A stretch of 64,000 nucleotides of DNA from Heliocidaris tuberculata (taxonomy: Eukaryota; Echinodermata; Echinoidea; Camarodonta; Echinometridae): assembly GCA_025618425.1 (NCBI GenBank), contig CM046851.1, forward strand, positions 3,101,807 to 3,165,806, in the 5' to 3' direction. Positions within the stretch are counted from its first letter, which is position 1, and each line of letters begins with the position of its first letter. The translations under genes were made by a program, and so were the position numbers. The notes beneath the pieces were generated by a model. The model saw nothing but the letters and a program-made list of their open reading frames with translations. It did not search any database and was not told the DNA's origin. This document shows positions 21,055 through 33,597 of the stretch, piece by piece.

Positions 21055-23640
21055 AAAAAGAAGCTGTACCATGATCACCACTCAAGGAGTGATTTCAGAA
21101 CAAAAATGTTTCTGAGGAGGGGAGGGGGGTAGGTAGATTCTACTCTAAATGTGTTGTCAAAAGTAAGATAAATGTGCAAGAACTTCAGATATTTTCTCTT
21201 TAATGAATCCTACAGCCTACATTACAACTTCTGTGGAAATCCTTCTAAAGGGGGTACAGATTTTTAGAGGGTTTGACTGGTAGCCATAGAAACAATCAAA
21301 AGATAAACTAATTATTTTGCAACCCTTCCCAAATTTAACTTTGCTCTGCAACCCTCAACAACCCCCCCCCCCCCTGTTAATCTCCCCAGGGGCTACGCCA
21401 TTGGCTAGGATTCCTTGAAGAGGAAATGGGAGAGGAAAAGTGCACAAAACTGATACATGGTTAGCTTGCTCAAGGAGCTAGGTACTAGACAAGCTTGCTT
21501 TTGCTTCAGTGTGGCGTGGTGTGGTGCTGACATCATGTTTTCTTAAAAGTATTCTTATAAATTCTGGTAATTGAAGTCTACACTTACATGTACTTTCAAG
21601 AGAAACTCAGTCATTCCAAATTTCAAATTCACAAAATTGGTCATTTGGACCAGCAATTGTAAACAATTTGACAAGAAAACTTGTTAGAAAGAACATCCGT
21701 AGAATCGCACCAACACAAAGAAATATACACTGGACTACATGTTATATAGTTTGTAATAATCACCTAAACTTACACATTTTCCTTTGCTCATCCATTTAGG
21801 TATTATACACTAGTCAATCAAATTTGTTGTAAAAATATATCATCTATCTGTCTTCTTGAGTACTCTATAAATTTTCTTATATTCTTTGAGAATATAATCT
21901 TTTATCCTTTCAAAGACTCAAGACTTTGTACGATTTAAGACACATGAGACACACTCTGTTAGAGTACAAGTTTGTACTCCAAAAATGACCAAAATTCACC
22001 CTCTTGACCTAAAGAAGAACTGATTTAGTCATGGGGGGGGGGGTACAGAGTTCAGACTGTGTTTCTGGAGGCATCTGTCATTAGAGTGTGTTTATAGTTC
22101 AATTGCGACGTCAGAATATATATCCAATTATACATTTGATAAACAGTCATGTTTTTAAAATTTTCTTATTTTAAAGTGAAAACATACATTTTTGATATTT
22201 AGTCTGGTTGAATAAATTGAATAAAAATTCCTTTGTGTGGCAGTATTGGCTATGCCTGTATATTTCATTGGGCCTCTTGACAAGATAGAACCAACAAAAC
22301 ATGATATTACTTTGAAATTGAACAAATACAGACAAAAACCTCACTCAAAGCGATCAGGAAGAATTGTTCGCTTCAAAAACAAACACGTCGGGCTCTTATC
22401 CCACCCACATAACAAGCAAAAAGTGATGTTATGAAAAAGAACCAAAACTGGGGGTGGAGAGAAAACAAAAGATCAAGCTCATAATCAATTTGGGAAAAAG
22501 AAATAAGACTACATGTACTGGGATATCTGTGACAGAGTCAGAGAAAAAAAATGGCTGTATTTGCTGACGGTGTGTGCTGGAGTCTAGAAGTGCATGAAGA
22601 GAAACCCTAATAAACAGTAAGGTCCATGCCAGAAGTGTTAAACTGACACAGGGAATTGTTTGTGCTGCATGTTGATTTAATCCCAATGAAGCTAGGCTTC
22701 TTTCTTTTTTTCCTTCTTTTGACAGCAATTATGATTATTACAATCAGTAATTGTGAATCAAGAGTTCAACGTTATGACGTAGGTAGTCAAGAATTCTTCT
22801 CAGACACAAAAGGAGAGAGGCTTCCAAGGAGGGGATGAGGGCGAAACCCTCTCCAGTTTTCACAAACCTGTTTCTGCAAATTAAATGCTCCTTATATGAT
22901 GCCGATATGATGTAGACAAGATTAAATTCATATTGCACTTCTATACACACCCCTTTTATCCTCTACTCAAATTTTACAATGCTTCTGAAACACCCTTACT
23001 GACCTACAGTGAGGATTTTTTTCTTTTATACTGCACCCAAATTTCAGATGCTTCTGAAGCAACCTAACTTACACCAGCCTAAAACACCTCCAAGAGTTCC
23101 AAATTTGTCCAACTCTTCAACACAGGGAGTTAAGGCACCTAAGAAGCGCCCTCCAACTCCCAGTACAAAAGGGGGACAAGTTTGACATAAAAGTATTATA
23201 CTTAAAGCACTGTTTTGCTGGTGAATATTGCAACATTCCATGCAACCCCCATGTATCTTATAAACCGTCTCTACTCAAAGCTTTTCCCAGGGGCTAGAAG
23301 CTATAATAAAGAGATTTGATGTATCCCAGATACAGTGTACATGGGGAAATTTGTGACTTAATGTAAACGCAGACTACAATATTTTGCAGGTATAATTCTT
23401 TACCACTACGAGTCTTTATTACCATAATAATAATACACTTCTGCAATTGCCTCCCTCCCTCCCTACCCCATTTCTCCTCCTCTTTCTGTGCAAGGCAGGG
23501 GTAATTTCACATCAGTGCTAGGAAACACTTTTCATTGTGTATTCTCTAATAATAGTTACAATCTCACCTCAGAAAGAACCCTATCCTATTTAAGCTACAT
23601 AGTGTGTTCACACTTGAGTTCCATAAACCTATCCAACTAC
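21055..23640. other. Mostly unique sequence with poly-C/G patches
   Basis: A C run at about 21361-21374 is followed by GGGGCTACGCCATTGGCT, resembling the eroded end of an element of the GTGGCGTAGCC type. A G run lies near 22025. ORFs of 60-99 codons occur on both strands without domains. Nothing else is recognised. Confidence 0.45.
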
Positions 23641-23666
23641 TTTCACTCCTCTCATCCTCTCTCCTG

Positions 23667-23699
<33 letters not shown>

Positions 23700-23720
23700 G
23701 TACTCTCCCTCTCTCTCTCA
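23667..23720. repeat. Poly-C followed by (CT)n
   Basis: About 11 C, then (CT) dinucleotides to 23699 and a further CT-rich block. Confidence 0.95.
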
Positions 23721-23831
23721 AAAAGAGAAAACCCTGCTTGTTCAATATGTGACAATTAGTCTTCAGTCAATTTCCAACACTTGTCAGTTGCCCGACTTCA
23801 ACCCTCGACCAAACACTACATCAAACCTTAA

Positions 23832-24190
23832 AGATCAAGTTGAGTTCTGGTCGTGAGATTGAATTGTGAAAGAAACTGTCTCAAAGCAATTGGGAAAGGT
23901 TGATTATATAGCACATAATTGGTGTATACTGTAAGGTTTTCGGAATCACCAAAATGAAGAAACTGACTCAATCCTGATGAGAGTCACATGCACTGCACAC
24001 AGAAATGTGCATATGGGACTACAAACAAATGTTCAGCACAAACATTTCAGCTGTTTCTTGTCATATTTTGCATTTGAAGAGAAATCCTTTTCAGGGGACA
24101 TTTCTACTATGATAATCTTCCAAACTAACATAAACAGAATGAGAAAGCTCACAAATTATTGTTATCCTTTCCCAAAACTCCACTTTCTCT
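23832..24190 (+). mobile_element. MITE family C, copy 2
   Basis: TTAA at 23828-23831 precedes AGATCAAGTTGAGTTCTGG. The interior matches copies 3 and 4 in the same orientation, including GACTCAATCCTGATGAGAGT, CACTGCACACAGAAATGTG and GAATGAGAAAGCTCACAAAT. The right end is eroded to CCCAAAACTCCACTTTCTC with no TTAA. Non-coding. Confidence 0.85.
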
Positions 24191-24271
24191 TGACTCCTAT
24201 CCCTAACCCTAAATGGAACACGTTCAATGTAAAAGTCAAATTCCAACCAAGTACCAACCCCACATCTACAA
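24191..24271. other. Short unique spacer
   Basis: Contains CCTATCCCTAACCCTAA, which is too short to call telomeric. Confidence 0.4.
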
Positions 24272-24292
24272 CCCCCCCCCCCAAAAAAAAAA
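24272..24292. repeat. Poly-C then poly-A
   Basis: Eleven C followed directly by ten A. Confidence 0.95.
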
Positions 24293-24992
24293 GGCCCAGT
24301 CCCAAATTATAATTGTGTGAACACATTAATATTACCCTTGAATCAAGGAGCACAGTGACTTCATATCTTGACAGATTTTGCTTAAAACATAACCCCCAAC
24401 TAAATCTCCTGGAAGTTTTATGAGAGTGCAAACTCTGTGAAAGTTTAATTCTATTTCGCACTGTCTGCACCTTTTGAAAAAAAATTCCCAAAATAAAAAA
24501 AATTCTGGCAGTTTATTAAAAGGCATGATTACTGAATAAAATGCTATCCACAAAAAGAAGCGTGATCCTTCTTTTCTTTACCTCAAATTTTTGAATGGCT
24601 TTGTGGACAAAATAACTTCCCGAACTCAAAACTTCTCGAACTCAAACTTCTTGAAGTCTGGAGACAGTGTGAACCTAGAGGGTATGACACATGAAGCTGC
24701 ATGATCTAATTTGGTATGTCTGGCTATTTGTAGGGTGGCTCAAGGACAAGAAAGAAAGAAGAACAAATTAACCATTATAGCCTTAAAGGGACAAATCATT
24801 GTATTTCAGTGACCTTGACAAAAAAGCAGCGTAGAGTGTACTGATTGATTTCTATTTCACAAATCACTATACATAACTATAATTGACAAATCTATGTGGG
24901 GTCATATATAATCCAATCTCAAACAACAGTCTGGGAATAATGCACCTGAATCATACCAAATTCAGCAGAAATAACCTTCATATTTTCACAAT

Positions 24993-24997
<5 letters not shown>
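24293..24997. other. AT-rich unique sequence
   Basis: Nothing recognised. Confidence 0.5.

Positions 24998-25030
<33 letters not shown>
24998..25030. repeat. (TA)n microsatellite
   Basis: About 16 AT dinucleotides in a row. Confidence 0.95.
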
Positions 25031-25034
<4 letters not shown>

Positions 25035-25174
25035 ATTCTATCAAGTATCAACTAAAGTCATTCTGAGAGAAATGTTTTGCAGGATACATGCGGCCACAAT
25101 TTCATATAAAGAGTCTTTGAAACCATACAGGGCCTACTCTTTAGTGTTCCATTGAAAATTAAAGAGAATTCCCA

Positions 25175-25330
25175 GTAAATTTTGATGATGATGACATATA
25201 CAACTCCAACTACTACTACAAAGAAGATAATAACTAATATGACTACAACGACTGGAACTTTTGTCACTGCTATTATGAACACTATTGTGATGCAATCACA
25301 ACTTCAATGACTACTACGAAAAATCTAGTA
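25175..25330. repeat. Degenerate (ACT/GAT)n triplet array
   Basis: GATGATGATGA, AACTACTACTACAA and CAATGACTACTACGA suggest a decayed triplet microsatellite. Confidence 0.5.
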
Positions 25331-25423
25331 TAAAACCGAAATCTTTCATAAAATTTTATCAAGTCATTTTTGTGACAACAAAATTTTGTAAATTGCTAAT
25401 ATTCAGTGTAGTCATTTTAATAC

Positions 25424-25470
25424 GTGGAAAGAAACTATTACGAGGTGGAAAGAAACTATTACGAGGTGGA
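25424..25470. repeat. 21-bp perfect tandem repeat, 2.2 copies
   Basis: The unit beginning GTGGAAAGAAACTATTACGA starts at 25424 and again at 25445, then restarts at 25466. Confidence 0.9.
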
Positions 25471-27290
25471 CCACTTAACAAAATTCTAGAAAGTATCGCG
25501 TATGCAAAGGTTTTTGTTTTACAATACTGCTACAAAAAGCCAGTTCGTAATTATTAGTACATGTTACAAATGACTTTGAAATGACCCCAATTCGTACGCG
25601 CATGTGCATTTGTTTGGGTGGACGCACTACTTGTTTAATAACTAAAATCATACTGATGCAAATTACGGTACAAATTATCTTTTATCTGCACATGCACAAA
25701 ATGTAATTACAAACTGACTTATTACAGTGGAAACTCACTACAACAAGGCCCTTGGGACCATGAAAATTACTTTGTTATCTCAGGAATCTCCTTATATATC
25801 AAAGCTCTTTAAAACGAGTTTCACTTCTATCTCTAACTCTTCCATTACTACTACAACTACCACTACTATAATTCCTTTTACTTGTCATACATACACCAAT
25901 TATTCATGTGGGTGTACATGTTTAACGCACCTGTGTTCTGTATCAACACAAGGCCAATAGACAACTATGTCAATTACAGTGTAGTGACGATGACAGTGCA
26001 GCACTTTCAAAGCAAAGTATTATAGTGTCAAAGTAGAGATTGTATGTCAGTTTTGATAAGACATGAACAGGACGTGTATTTTTATGACTTCATACTATTT
26101 TCAATACAGTCATTGCGTTTTCTTATCATCTCTCTTGCACATAGACCTAACTCTTTCACAATTTGGGTCTCCATTATACGAAGATAATCAAACATGATTA
26201 CAAAATTATCAGAGGCTCATACAGTCCTGACTATTCCTCATGTTATATCAATCATATAATGCATTTAACATGACTATTTTTTAGCTTACTAACTGGTTAT
26301 CACTGGCAAAGAACTTCCAGAGACCTGAAATTCTAATAGACAGAATAAAATCCAACAATACCAATGCTCACTGTCTACAGAATATAATTGGCCAAAGAAC
26401 CTTCCAAAGGAAAGGTTAAACCTCAAAATACCTGAATAAATTTTTTTGTATCTAGCAACAAGAGTCGACAGATTCTCTTGTGAGTTCAATGGAAGTCAGG
26501 ACTGCTCCCGACATTAAATTAGTTTGATTTCCTTGGCACCACTGTAGGTAATGAACTTCACATGTTTGTTCTCTGAATGTTCAAATTCATTCTATATGTC
26601 CAGACTGCACTTTCCTCTCAAACTATTAATGTTGGTGATTTCCATGGCGACGGAATGACACAGAACACCTCTTCCCCTCCCCCTCCTCTCTCCCTCCCAG
26701 TGGCATCCGAACAAATGACAAGAAAACACGAATGTCATGAATGTTGATGACAGGTATACAGAACTTAGACTCTTGACCGTATGATTACTAACGCATGGTT
26801 GAACAGGCTGCCCTAAATCACACATCCAATCATTATATCTAATTACCATCCATAATGGTACCCTTGATAAAAACATAATACCAACTCCAATCACAACACA
26901 ATGGTTAATTTGCCAGGATGATAGCAATCTCTGCCAAAGTGCCCACATTTTCTCAGAACTTAAAGTAATCTGCCACTTCAGACAAAAGAAGGAGCGCAGT
27001 TTCATATGAAATGGTTACTGGCAATTTATTTTCCATGAAATGCAGAGTCATTTGCTCTGAAATCATGAACAAGAAAAATTTACAAATGAAAATGAAATCT
27101 GTTAAGTGTCATATGACAGGATAAAGCTTCAAAATAATTTATAACATATCTTATCTTAAAAATAGAAGATGGTCATAGGCAATCATGTAAGCCCTAAATG
27201 AACCAACATGATTATATCACACCTTGAGTGTAGAATAAAAATACAACCCCATCATGGCATCTTAAGTAAATGGGGACACAGGATGATGTG
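25471..27290. other. Mostly unique AT-rich sequence
   Basis: A short (ACT)n patch lies near 25845-25870. A 137-codon minus ORF (26592-27005) has no recognised domain. Nothing else seen. Confidence 0.5.
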
Positions 27291-27298
27291 CCACCCTC

Positions 27299-27560
27299 AC
27301 CCCCCCCCCCTCCCTGAAATACATGGGAACAAAGAGCAACCTGCACAAAAGGCACAGCCCTTTTGACTCAAAATAGCCCCCCCCCCCTTCACCACAGTTT
27401 CTATGATGATGATTTTTTTGTGTCTAACATATTTTTAAAGAGCCATCTGAGAATGAATTTCAAAGATGCCTACCCCCCCCCCCCCCAAAAGAAGAAAAAT
27501 GATTTGGCACTCTCAATATCTCTCTCTCTCTATCTCTCTCTCTCTCTCGTTCTCTCTTCA
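27299..27560. repeat. Cluster of poly-C runs and (CT)n
   Basis: C runs of about 11, 11 and 14 lie at 27300-27310, 27377-27387 and 27473-27486. A (CT)n tract follows at about 27516-27560. Confidence 0.9.
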
Positions 27561-27847
27561 CTCCTCGCTTTATTTTATCTGTTTTCTTGTAAACATGAAA
27601 CTCTGCCATGAGTTTCGCTTTCGCAACATGACTGTAAGCACGTTCTTCTCTTCACCTGTCCCTTATCTCCCCTAGGCTCTCCTGTCTTTAGCTTCTCTCT
27701 GTCTCTAATCATTTCCTCTCCAAAGACCATAGATGTCATAGGGGTTCATGAACTAAAACAAGAATTCTAGTTCCTTTCTCAGCCCCCATCCAAAACCACT
27801 TCTCCCCCATCTACCTCCTCTCCTTCTTCGATGCTGAATAATGTTAA
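27561..27847. other. Pyrimidine-rich unique sequence
   Basis: Nothing recognised beyond C/T bias. TTAA at 27844-27847 is the left flank of the next element. Confidence 0.5.
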
Positions 27848-28371
27848 AGGGGAAGTCCACCCTGATATCGAGTTGGTTTAAGAAGCAGCAGAAAAATTAA
27901 AGAAACAGATCAGTAAAGGTTTGAGCAAAATCTGATAAGAAATAAGAAAGTTATGAATGTTTAAAGTTGCAATCAATCAAACACAAATTGGCAACTCCGT
28001 GACACTTATCTTGCCAGCTCCTCTCCTATTTGCCCTGTGCCCCCCCAAAATCATTAATTTCCCTTTTCTCTATTTACATTCACCGTGATATAATCATTGC
28101 TCATATGTTTTTACACAAAACCTGTATCATACAAATCTATTCCTTCATCAAAAACTAAGAAAATGCACATTTATGAGATTTTCTGTTCTGAGTAAATGGG
28201 AGAAGAGCTCACAAGAGATACGTCATGGAGTTGCCAATATGTGTTTGATTGATTACAACTTTCAAAATTCACAACCTTTTTATTTTTTTATCGTATTTTG
28301 CTCAAACCTTCACTGCTCTGTTTCTTTCATTTTTCTACTTTTAAAAAAACCACTCAGGGTGGACTTCATTT
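27848..28371 (+). mobile_element. Foldback MITE family A-related, copy 3 (TTAA-flanked)
   Basis: TTAA at 27844-27847 and 28372-28375 bound a 524-bp element. The left end is AGGGGAAGTCCACCCTGA and the right end is TCAGGGTGGACTTCATTT, so the termini are inverted repeats. The inner arms repeat the family A pattern: AAGAAAGTTATGAATGTTT and CAAATTGGCAACTCCGTGA on the left, with their approximate inverse at 28230-28330. Terminal sequence differs from copies 1 and 2, so this is a sister subfamily. Non-coding. Confidence 0.85.
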
Positions 28372-28490
28372 TTAACTGTACCTTTTTGCCCTTCTCCTAT
28401 TCTACAATTTAATGTAAATGCTTAACATTTCTGACAACTCCCCCCAAAATGTAAAAAGATAAAATTCATCGGGAGGAATGTACCCCTGTG
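28372..28490. other. Short unique spacer
   Basis: Nothing recognised. Confidence 0.4.
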
Positions 28491-28502
28491 CCCCCCCCCC
28501 CC
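28491..28502. repeat. 12-C homopolymer
   Basis: Uninterrupted C run. Confidence 0.95.
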
Positions 28503-28972
28503 ACCTTCTTCATGTTGATCCTCAGCTGCAAATATTTCAAAATCTCTGTAGAAGCATAAGATTTCATCTAATATCTAATAAACGATTAGGTAATGAAATT
28601 TCATAATGTAATGATTGGTAATTCATTCATCACAAATCACTGCCTGAAGCAAGGCCACAATAGTACTTCCACGTTCACCAATGAACTAATTCATACCTCG
28701 TATGTTCGCACTATTAGGCAAAGAAATTAATGACTGTTCGCCTGTTGAATTCCAGCTAAATTAGTGGATATTCCAGGGTAGCACAACCTTGGAATGATCT
28801 TCAACTCACCAAGCTTGTAGTAATTTATTCATGAACTTGAAAAGTAGGTCACTGGATTCATTAACAAATTGATTTTTAATTCAACACCTCCAGCATAATG
28901 AAGCATTATCAGTCTCTGGTCATAACAAAACATATACATCTACACGAGAATAACGTTCATCTTTTCAGAGTG
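28503..28972. other. Unique sequence
   Basis: Nothing recognised. Scattered TAAT and ATTA motifs near 28720-28760 are not dense enough to call. Confidence 0.5.
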
Positions 28973-29055
28973 ATATCGTCTGTTGAGAGCCAGAAGGACA
29001 TTAACTCTGTCTAAAAGAATATGACTTAATGCCCTTCTGTCTCCAAACAGACAAT
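28973..29055. mobile_element. Palindromic mini-MITE family F, copy 2
   Basis: Left arm GTCTGTTGAGAGCCAGAAGG and right arm CCTTCTGTCTCCAAACAGAC are imperfect inverted repeats. The inner parts ACATTAACTC and GACTTAATGC extend the stem to roughly 30 bp around a short AT-rich loop. Confidence 0.82.
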
Positions 29056-29302
29056 ATTTAGTAAGCTAGCTGCAAAATGTTCTTGTCCTCAAACGTAAGG
29101 AAAGATAAATCAACAGCAGGTGCAGTTTGAAAGATTTCTCACTATTTCTACTCTATTATTTTTTTTCATGAAAAGAGAATTGGAAAAACATACATATTTT
29201 CTGTTTTCAAGACTGAAGCATATTTCCATACTTGTTTTCTCTCATTATGACTAGAAGAATATAAAAAGTACTTTAATGTTGAATTTAAAAGTACCATGCC
29301 AT
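29056..29302. other. AT-rich unique sequence
   Basis: Nothing recognised. Confidence 0.45.
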
Positions 29303-29321
29303 CTTCTCTCTCTCTCTCTCC
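29303..29321. repeat. (CT)n microsatellite
   Basis: About nine CT dinucleotides. Confidence 0.9.
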
Positions 29322-31540
29322 TTTTGAAACAACATAAATGAGGCTTACAATGATTTCATATAAAACTCTATAAAGAGCCAGTGTTCATGTCCGTAAAAGC
29401 AGTTTCTGTCAACAGTTTGTAATGTATAAATAAACTTACTGAACAAGAAAGCAAGCATAGTTTTACGCCAACATAACCTCTAATGAAAGTCTGTGGAAAG
29501 GATTCTATAGCGTCCTCAAAACTTTTTCTTCTAATACTGGCCCTTTGACCACTAGGATATTGTTTCTGCCTCTCTTTTTCTCACCACCTGGGATCACTCA
29601 CTTGACCACCATCTCTAGGGCCAAGATAGGAAGGAAACAAGAATTTAGAAACTCCAATGTCAACATCAATATCCATTCTTTTATCCAACGTTTCACAGCT
29701 TGTCAATTCCCCCCTCTCCTTACAGTTGAACTTGGAAGGCATCCCAATTGCACTTTCCTTCAACTTGCCACAACCCTGAGGATTCACAAAGGTTACCTGA
29801 CCGACTGGACTCACAGAGCCAACTTCGCTGGACTCACATAGCCTGCTTTCCAAGGAAAGAAAGATTTTAATGCCCCCCTTGCAATGAAAACGTGTGCTAC
29901 ACCGAGTCTGGAGAGCGTAGAATAACTCTTGACTTCTATATTGCAGAATTTTTAACAAATTGTCCCAATTTTTGTAAACCATTATGCTGGGACTATATTT
30001 CACAATGAACCATCCCTAACACTGAGGCCTACACATGATACAACTAGTGGAATTTTAGTAGAATGATCTTTTTGCAAGTTGGGACACATTCATGAAATTC
30101 ACAAAAATTAATACATGCACAATGTACCGATCAGTATGGAAGGAGAGAGAGAAACCACTGGTCTACATATTAGACACATTTCAGTACTGTTACAGTGTCT
30201 AGCAAAGGCTTTATTCCAATGGTAACCACAGAGACGTACAGGAAGAGATATTTACCAACAAATCTTTCTCCCAATAGTGAAAAATATTAGTGGTTTCTCA
30301 TCCACAGCAAAGGGATTGTGACAGTCTGAAAAGTACAGCTGCCGTAGGGTGAATACAAACAAATATATGTGACATCTCCTCCAAAAGCAGTTACCATGTG
30401 TAAGATTGAATCACTTGAAGGTTTTGATTAATCCCTTTACATTATTTCACAATTGTATTAATCTATCAACAAATGTAAGAATACATGTACCTAAATGTGT
30501 TAAATCTATCTAAATTAAACCCTATTCAAAGATTATTTTACTCGAATACATTTGAAGTGGAAAAGAACTTGTGTGAACATATTTTGTGTTGTTGGAATGC
30601 TTACTCACTGGGAGATATGGTGCACATAAACTATGAAAGGACATCTTTAAATTTGGTGCATTTATAATGTGAGCAAAGACAGAGCTTGTACCAGGATGTA
30701 CCAGCCTGGAAAATTTTAAATAAGAAACTAATAGTATTACAGCCACAATGAGGAGAAAGATCATTGCAACAGCCGTTGACATCATACCACGACATAAACA
30801 GAGATGTGTTCATGAGAAGCAAAAGGACTTCAGGATCAAAGTTACCCCTAAAAAGAGAAAGTCATGCTGAAATAAGGCTGTTACTCTACAGTTGGGCCCT
30901 TACTCTGGGGACACATCTCGCAATGAACTTGTGACACTGTTAGCTACCGATGAGCCGATGTATGTACACACATTGGGGGCATGATTGACAGAACGGCTTA
31001 TTAAGTTTTCCACTCTCGACTTTTTGACTCATGATCCGGTTTGTTTCAAGGCCTGAATATCTGTGGGCAAACACTGGTACAGCAGGAAGAGCAACATTGC
31101 CCCTTTCACACAAGGGCAAGTATGCAATGTTCAAAACACTGAACGACAGGTTAGCTGTATGCTCTTGTCCGTATAAATGTGCCACAGCTATCAATTACAT
31201 GACAGTCAAACAAGAATGGTACAGAATAGATCGATAAGACCATGTTTGAAGCTGTTTCTTCACACAAAAATACTAGGAACTGCCAGCTTCACTCAAAAAA
31301 TGAGACTACAGTCCATGGCATAACTGATAAATTTTCAAAACAACAAATTTTCAGTTTTGTATGAACAGAGATCAGACATGTGATGACTGTGCAGTTTTAC
31401 GAACAACACCCAAGACTCTTTAAATGATGTACACCTTCCTATTCATAAGAGCTCCACACTACCTTTTATCCTGCACATCCAGAGAAAAGACATTTGGGGT
31501 CTGTGTACAATGAATAGGTTCTTTTTTTTTTGTTCAAGGT
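29322..31540. other. Unique sequence with unrecognised ORFs
   Basis: A 140-codon minus ORF (29581-30003) overlaps a 98-codon plus ORF (29545-29841), and opposing ORFs of 84 and 68 codons sit at 30940-31237. No domain is recognised in any of them. TGACTCA at 31025-31031 is an AP-1 consensus. Confidence 0.45.
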
Positions 31541-31555
31541 GGGGGGGGGGGGGGG
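31541..31555. repeat. 15-G homopolymer
   Basis: Uninterrupted G run, preceded at about 31522 by a T run. Confidence 0.95.
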
Positions 31556-32058
31556 TCCCAGAATGACCTTCTTTTAGGGCTGTGTGCAGGGAGGGGGGGA
31601 CTCTTGTGTGAAAGGCACATACAGATCACCAAGAAAGTGAAGCACTTGGCACTGTCAAGATGAATTGTGGCTTGAATGTACAGTCTGAGAGGTGAATGCA
31701 TACACATGTATATTGAGAGGGTGCAAAATCAGGAGGGTGATGGCGATTGAGAATAGAGCAGGAGAAAACATCTTTGTCCTGCTTCATCATCATTATTGTT
31801 ATTAGTACTGTTTTTATTTGCACATTGTTTTAAACTGGTGACCGTTTATTTATTTTGAGCTTCTATTTTGTACTTGTGATATACATGTACATGTGCATGT
31901 ATTTTGTCTTTTATATGATGGACTGTTTTATCCAATAAAAACATTTTTTTTTTAATTTAAAAATAGGGAAGACGATGGAGAGTGCAGCAACACAAGTTAG
32001 GTAACAATATAGGGTGATCTGACACTGTCCTCTGAGCTTCATTTTTTTTTTAAGATAT
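31556..32058. other. Unique sequence, possible eroded retroelement 3' end
   Basis: The stretch 31800-31950 is T-rich and carries TTATATGATGGACTGTTTTA and an AATAAA at 31934. This resembles a LINE-like or transcript 3' end, but there is no A tail or ORF to support it. Confidence 0.3.
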
Positions 32059-32140
32059 AGGGTTACGGTTACGGTTACGGTTACAATAGAGTTAGGGTTA
32101 TGGTTGCAATAGGGTGGTGGACTAGGTTTAGGGTCCAGGT
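32059..32140. repeat. Telomere-like (GGTTAC)4 and degenerate TTAGGG units
   Basis: Four perfect GGTTAC hexamers (32061-32084) are followed by GAGTTAGGGTTATGG and AGGTTTAGGGT. The hexamers differ from canonical GGTTAG by one base each. It reads as a short interstitial telomere-like array or a chance hexamer expansion. Confidence 0.7.
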
Positions 32141-32411
32141 TTTGAAGTTTCGACTTCAGTAAACGCAGGATAAGGAACGCAGGGCAACAGTTGCTGGAGT
32201 ATGTATCAGAGGCTGATCGGTTGGTTAGTCACGGACGGACATTTGACAAATTTTGGAAGTTTGAAGGCCTGTAGAAAATAAGTATTTAATTGCAGAGAGC
32301 TATTTTATGTTTCATTGTGAAGGGCATCACTGAAGGAGTTGAAATTTGATAAAATTTGGTTGTCATGGTCACCTACAAAAATTATAATCCATAAAATATT
32401 TAATGTCATGG
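32141..32411. other. Unique sequence
   Basis: Nothing recognised. Confidence 0.45.
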
Positions 32412-32577
32412 ACGGCCCAAACACTTCAGCTATTTTTCATCATATTTTGAATATGAGGGCATTTGCGGAGCAATCCTTTTCAGAGGACATTTCTACTGTG
32501 ATGTTTTCCAAAATGACATGAAAGGAATGAGAAAGCTCACAAATCATTTTCACCTTTCCTAGAACTCAACCTTCCCT
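32412..32577 (+). mobile_element. MITE family C, copy 3 (right half only)
   Basis: The segment from GGCCCAAACACTTCAGCTA to GAACTCAACCTTCCCT matches the right half of copies 2 and 4. TTAA follows at 32578-32581. The left half is missing. Confidence 0.8.
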
Positions 32578-33157
32578 TTAAATTAAGGATAGTCCGGCAG
32601 TAAGGATAGCACGGGGTCAAAAAAAAATCAAGTGTAAAAAGCCTGAGAGTAGGAAAGGACTATTTAGGAAATCAGAGGGACACATGGAGAGGGGGATCCA
32701 GGAAAGAGATGAATGAAAATACTGTGGGTAACATTAAGTATGGGCTTGGGCTGAAATTATGACTGAAAAACTATTGAAGAGAACATGCAAGACCCCAAAA
32801 CATATTCCACAGAGAAAAGTAGAGAAAACTCAAAAGTGCTAACAAAAATATAAAAAACAATTGAATGGCATCAGTACTCAAACCCACAGAAGATACAAGG
32901 AAATCATATTTTAAACAGAGATTCAGCAACATGGAAGCTGGTACCTGATAATCAGGAAAAGAAGGAACTTGTTATAAGGCCAGATTGTCATATGAAGATT
33001 AAAAACAAATTTAGGACGAAAAAGATAGGGTCAAAAACTGTCATATCAAACGGTTGAAATTCATAAACAAACTTAGCGGAAGAGGAAAGTGAGTAAAACA
33101 AGGCAAGAAGCTGTGAAAATAACAGAAAAACAACCCGTTATGAACTACGAAATCCAG
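32578..33157. other. AT-rich unique sequence
   Basis: Nothing recognised. Confidence 0.5.
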
Positions 33158-33592
33158 GACAAGGAAAGAGAGAGATAGAGACAGATAGAGACAGACAGAG
33201 AAGGGCAGACACAGATAGAAAGAGGGGGAGGGAGGGAGGGAGAGAGAGAAAGAGAGAGAAGGAAGGGAGAGAGAAAGAAAGGGAGAGAAAGAGAAAGGGA
33301 GAGAGAGGGAGAGAGAGAGAGCAAGAGAGAGAAAGAGGGTGAGTGATTGGGGATACAGAGATAGACAGCAAAACGAAGAAATGCAGAGAGGGGAAAGAGA
33401 GAAGACAGTAAGACAGATGAGTGGAAGAAGACAAAGAGGAGGGGATCAAAGACAGAAAAGGAGACAGCAAAAGAGAGAGGGAGAGAAAGAAATACAGAGA
33501 GGAAAATTGATGGTGAAACCAAAAAGGAGAGAGGAAGAGAGACAGAGAGAGAGAGAGAGAGAGACTGGCATAGAGGAAGAGAGAAACGGATC
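33158..33592. repeat. Long GA-rich polypurine tract
   Basis: About 435 bp of AGAGAG, GGGAGG and AGAAAG units on the plus strand with only occasional C or T. Long Ser/Leu-rich minus-strand ORFs of 172 and 194 codons run through it and are artefacts. It has triplex-forming potential. Confidence 0.92.
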
Positions 33593-33597
33593 CTGCA

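Noticed and set aside
24191..24210. CCCTAACCCTAA as interstitial telomere
   Set aside because: Fewer than two complete units.
26592..27005. 137-codon minus ORF
   Set aside because: No domain, Cys/Trp/Ser-rich antisense-like composition, no splice context. Length is within what chance gives in this window.
29581..30003. 140-codon minus ORF overlapping a 98-codon plus ORF
   Set aside because: No recognised domain and both strands open. Not enough to call a gene.
31926..31960. AATAAA at 31934 as a gene 3' end
   Set aside because: AATAAA is very common in this AT-rich DNA and there is no coding sequence upstream.
32061..32084. True telomere
   Set aside because: Only four hexamers, GGTTAC rather than GGTTAG, with unique sequence on both sides.
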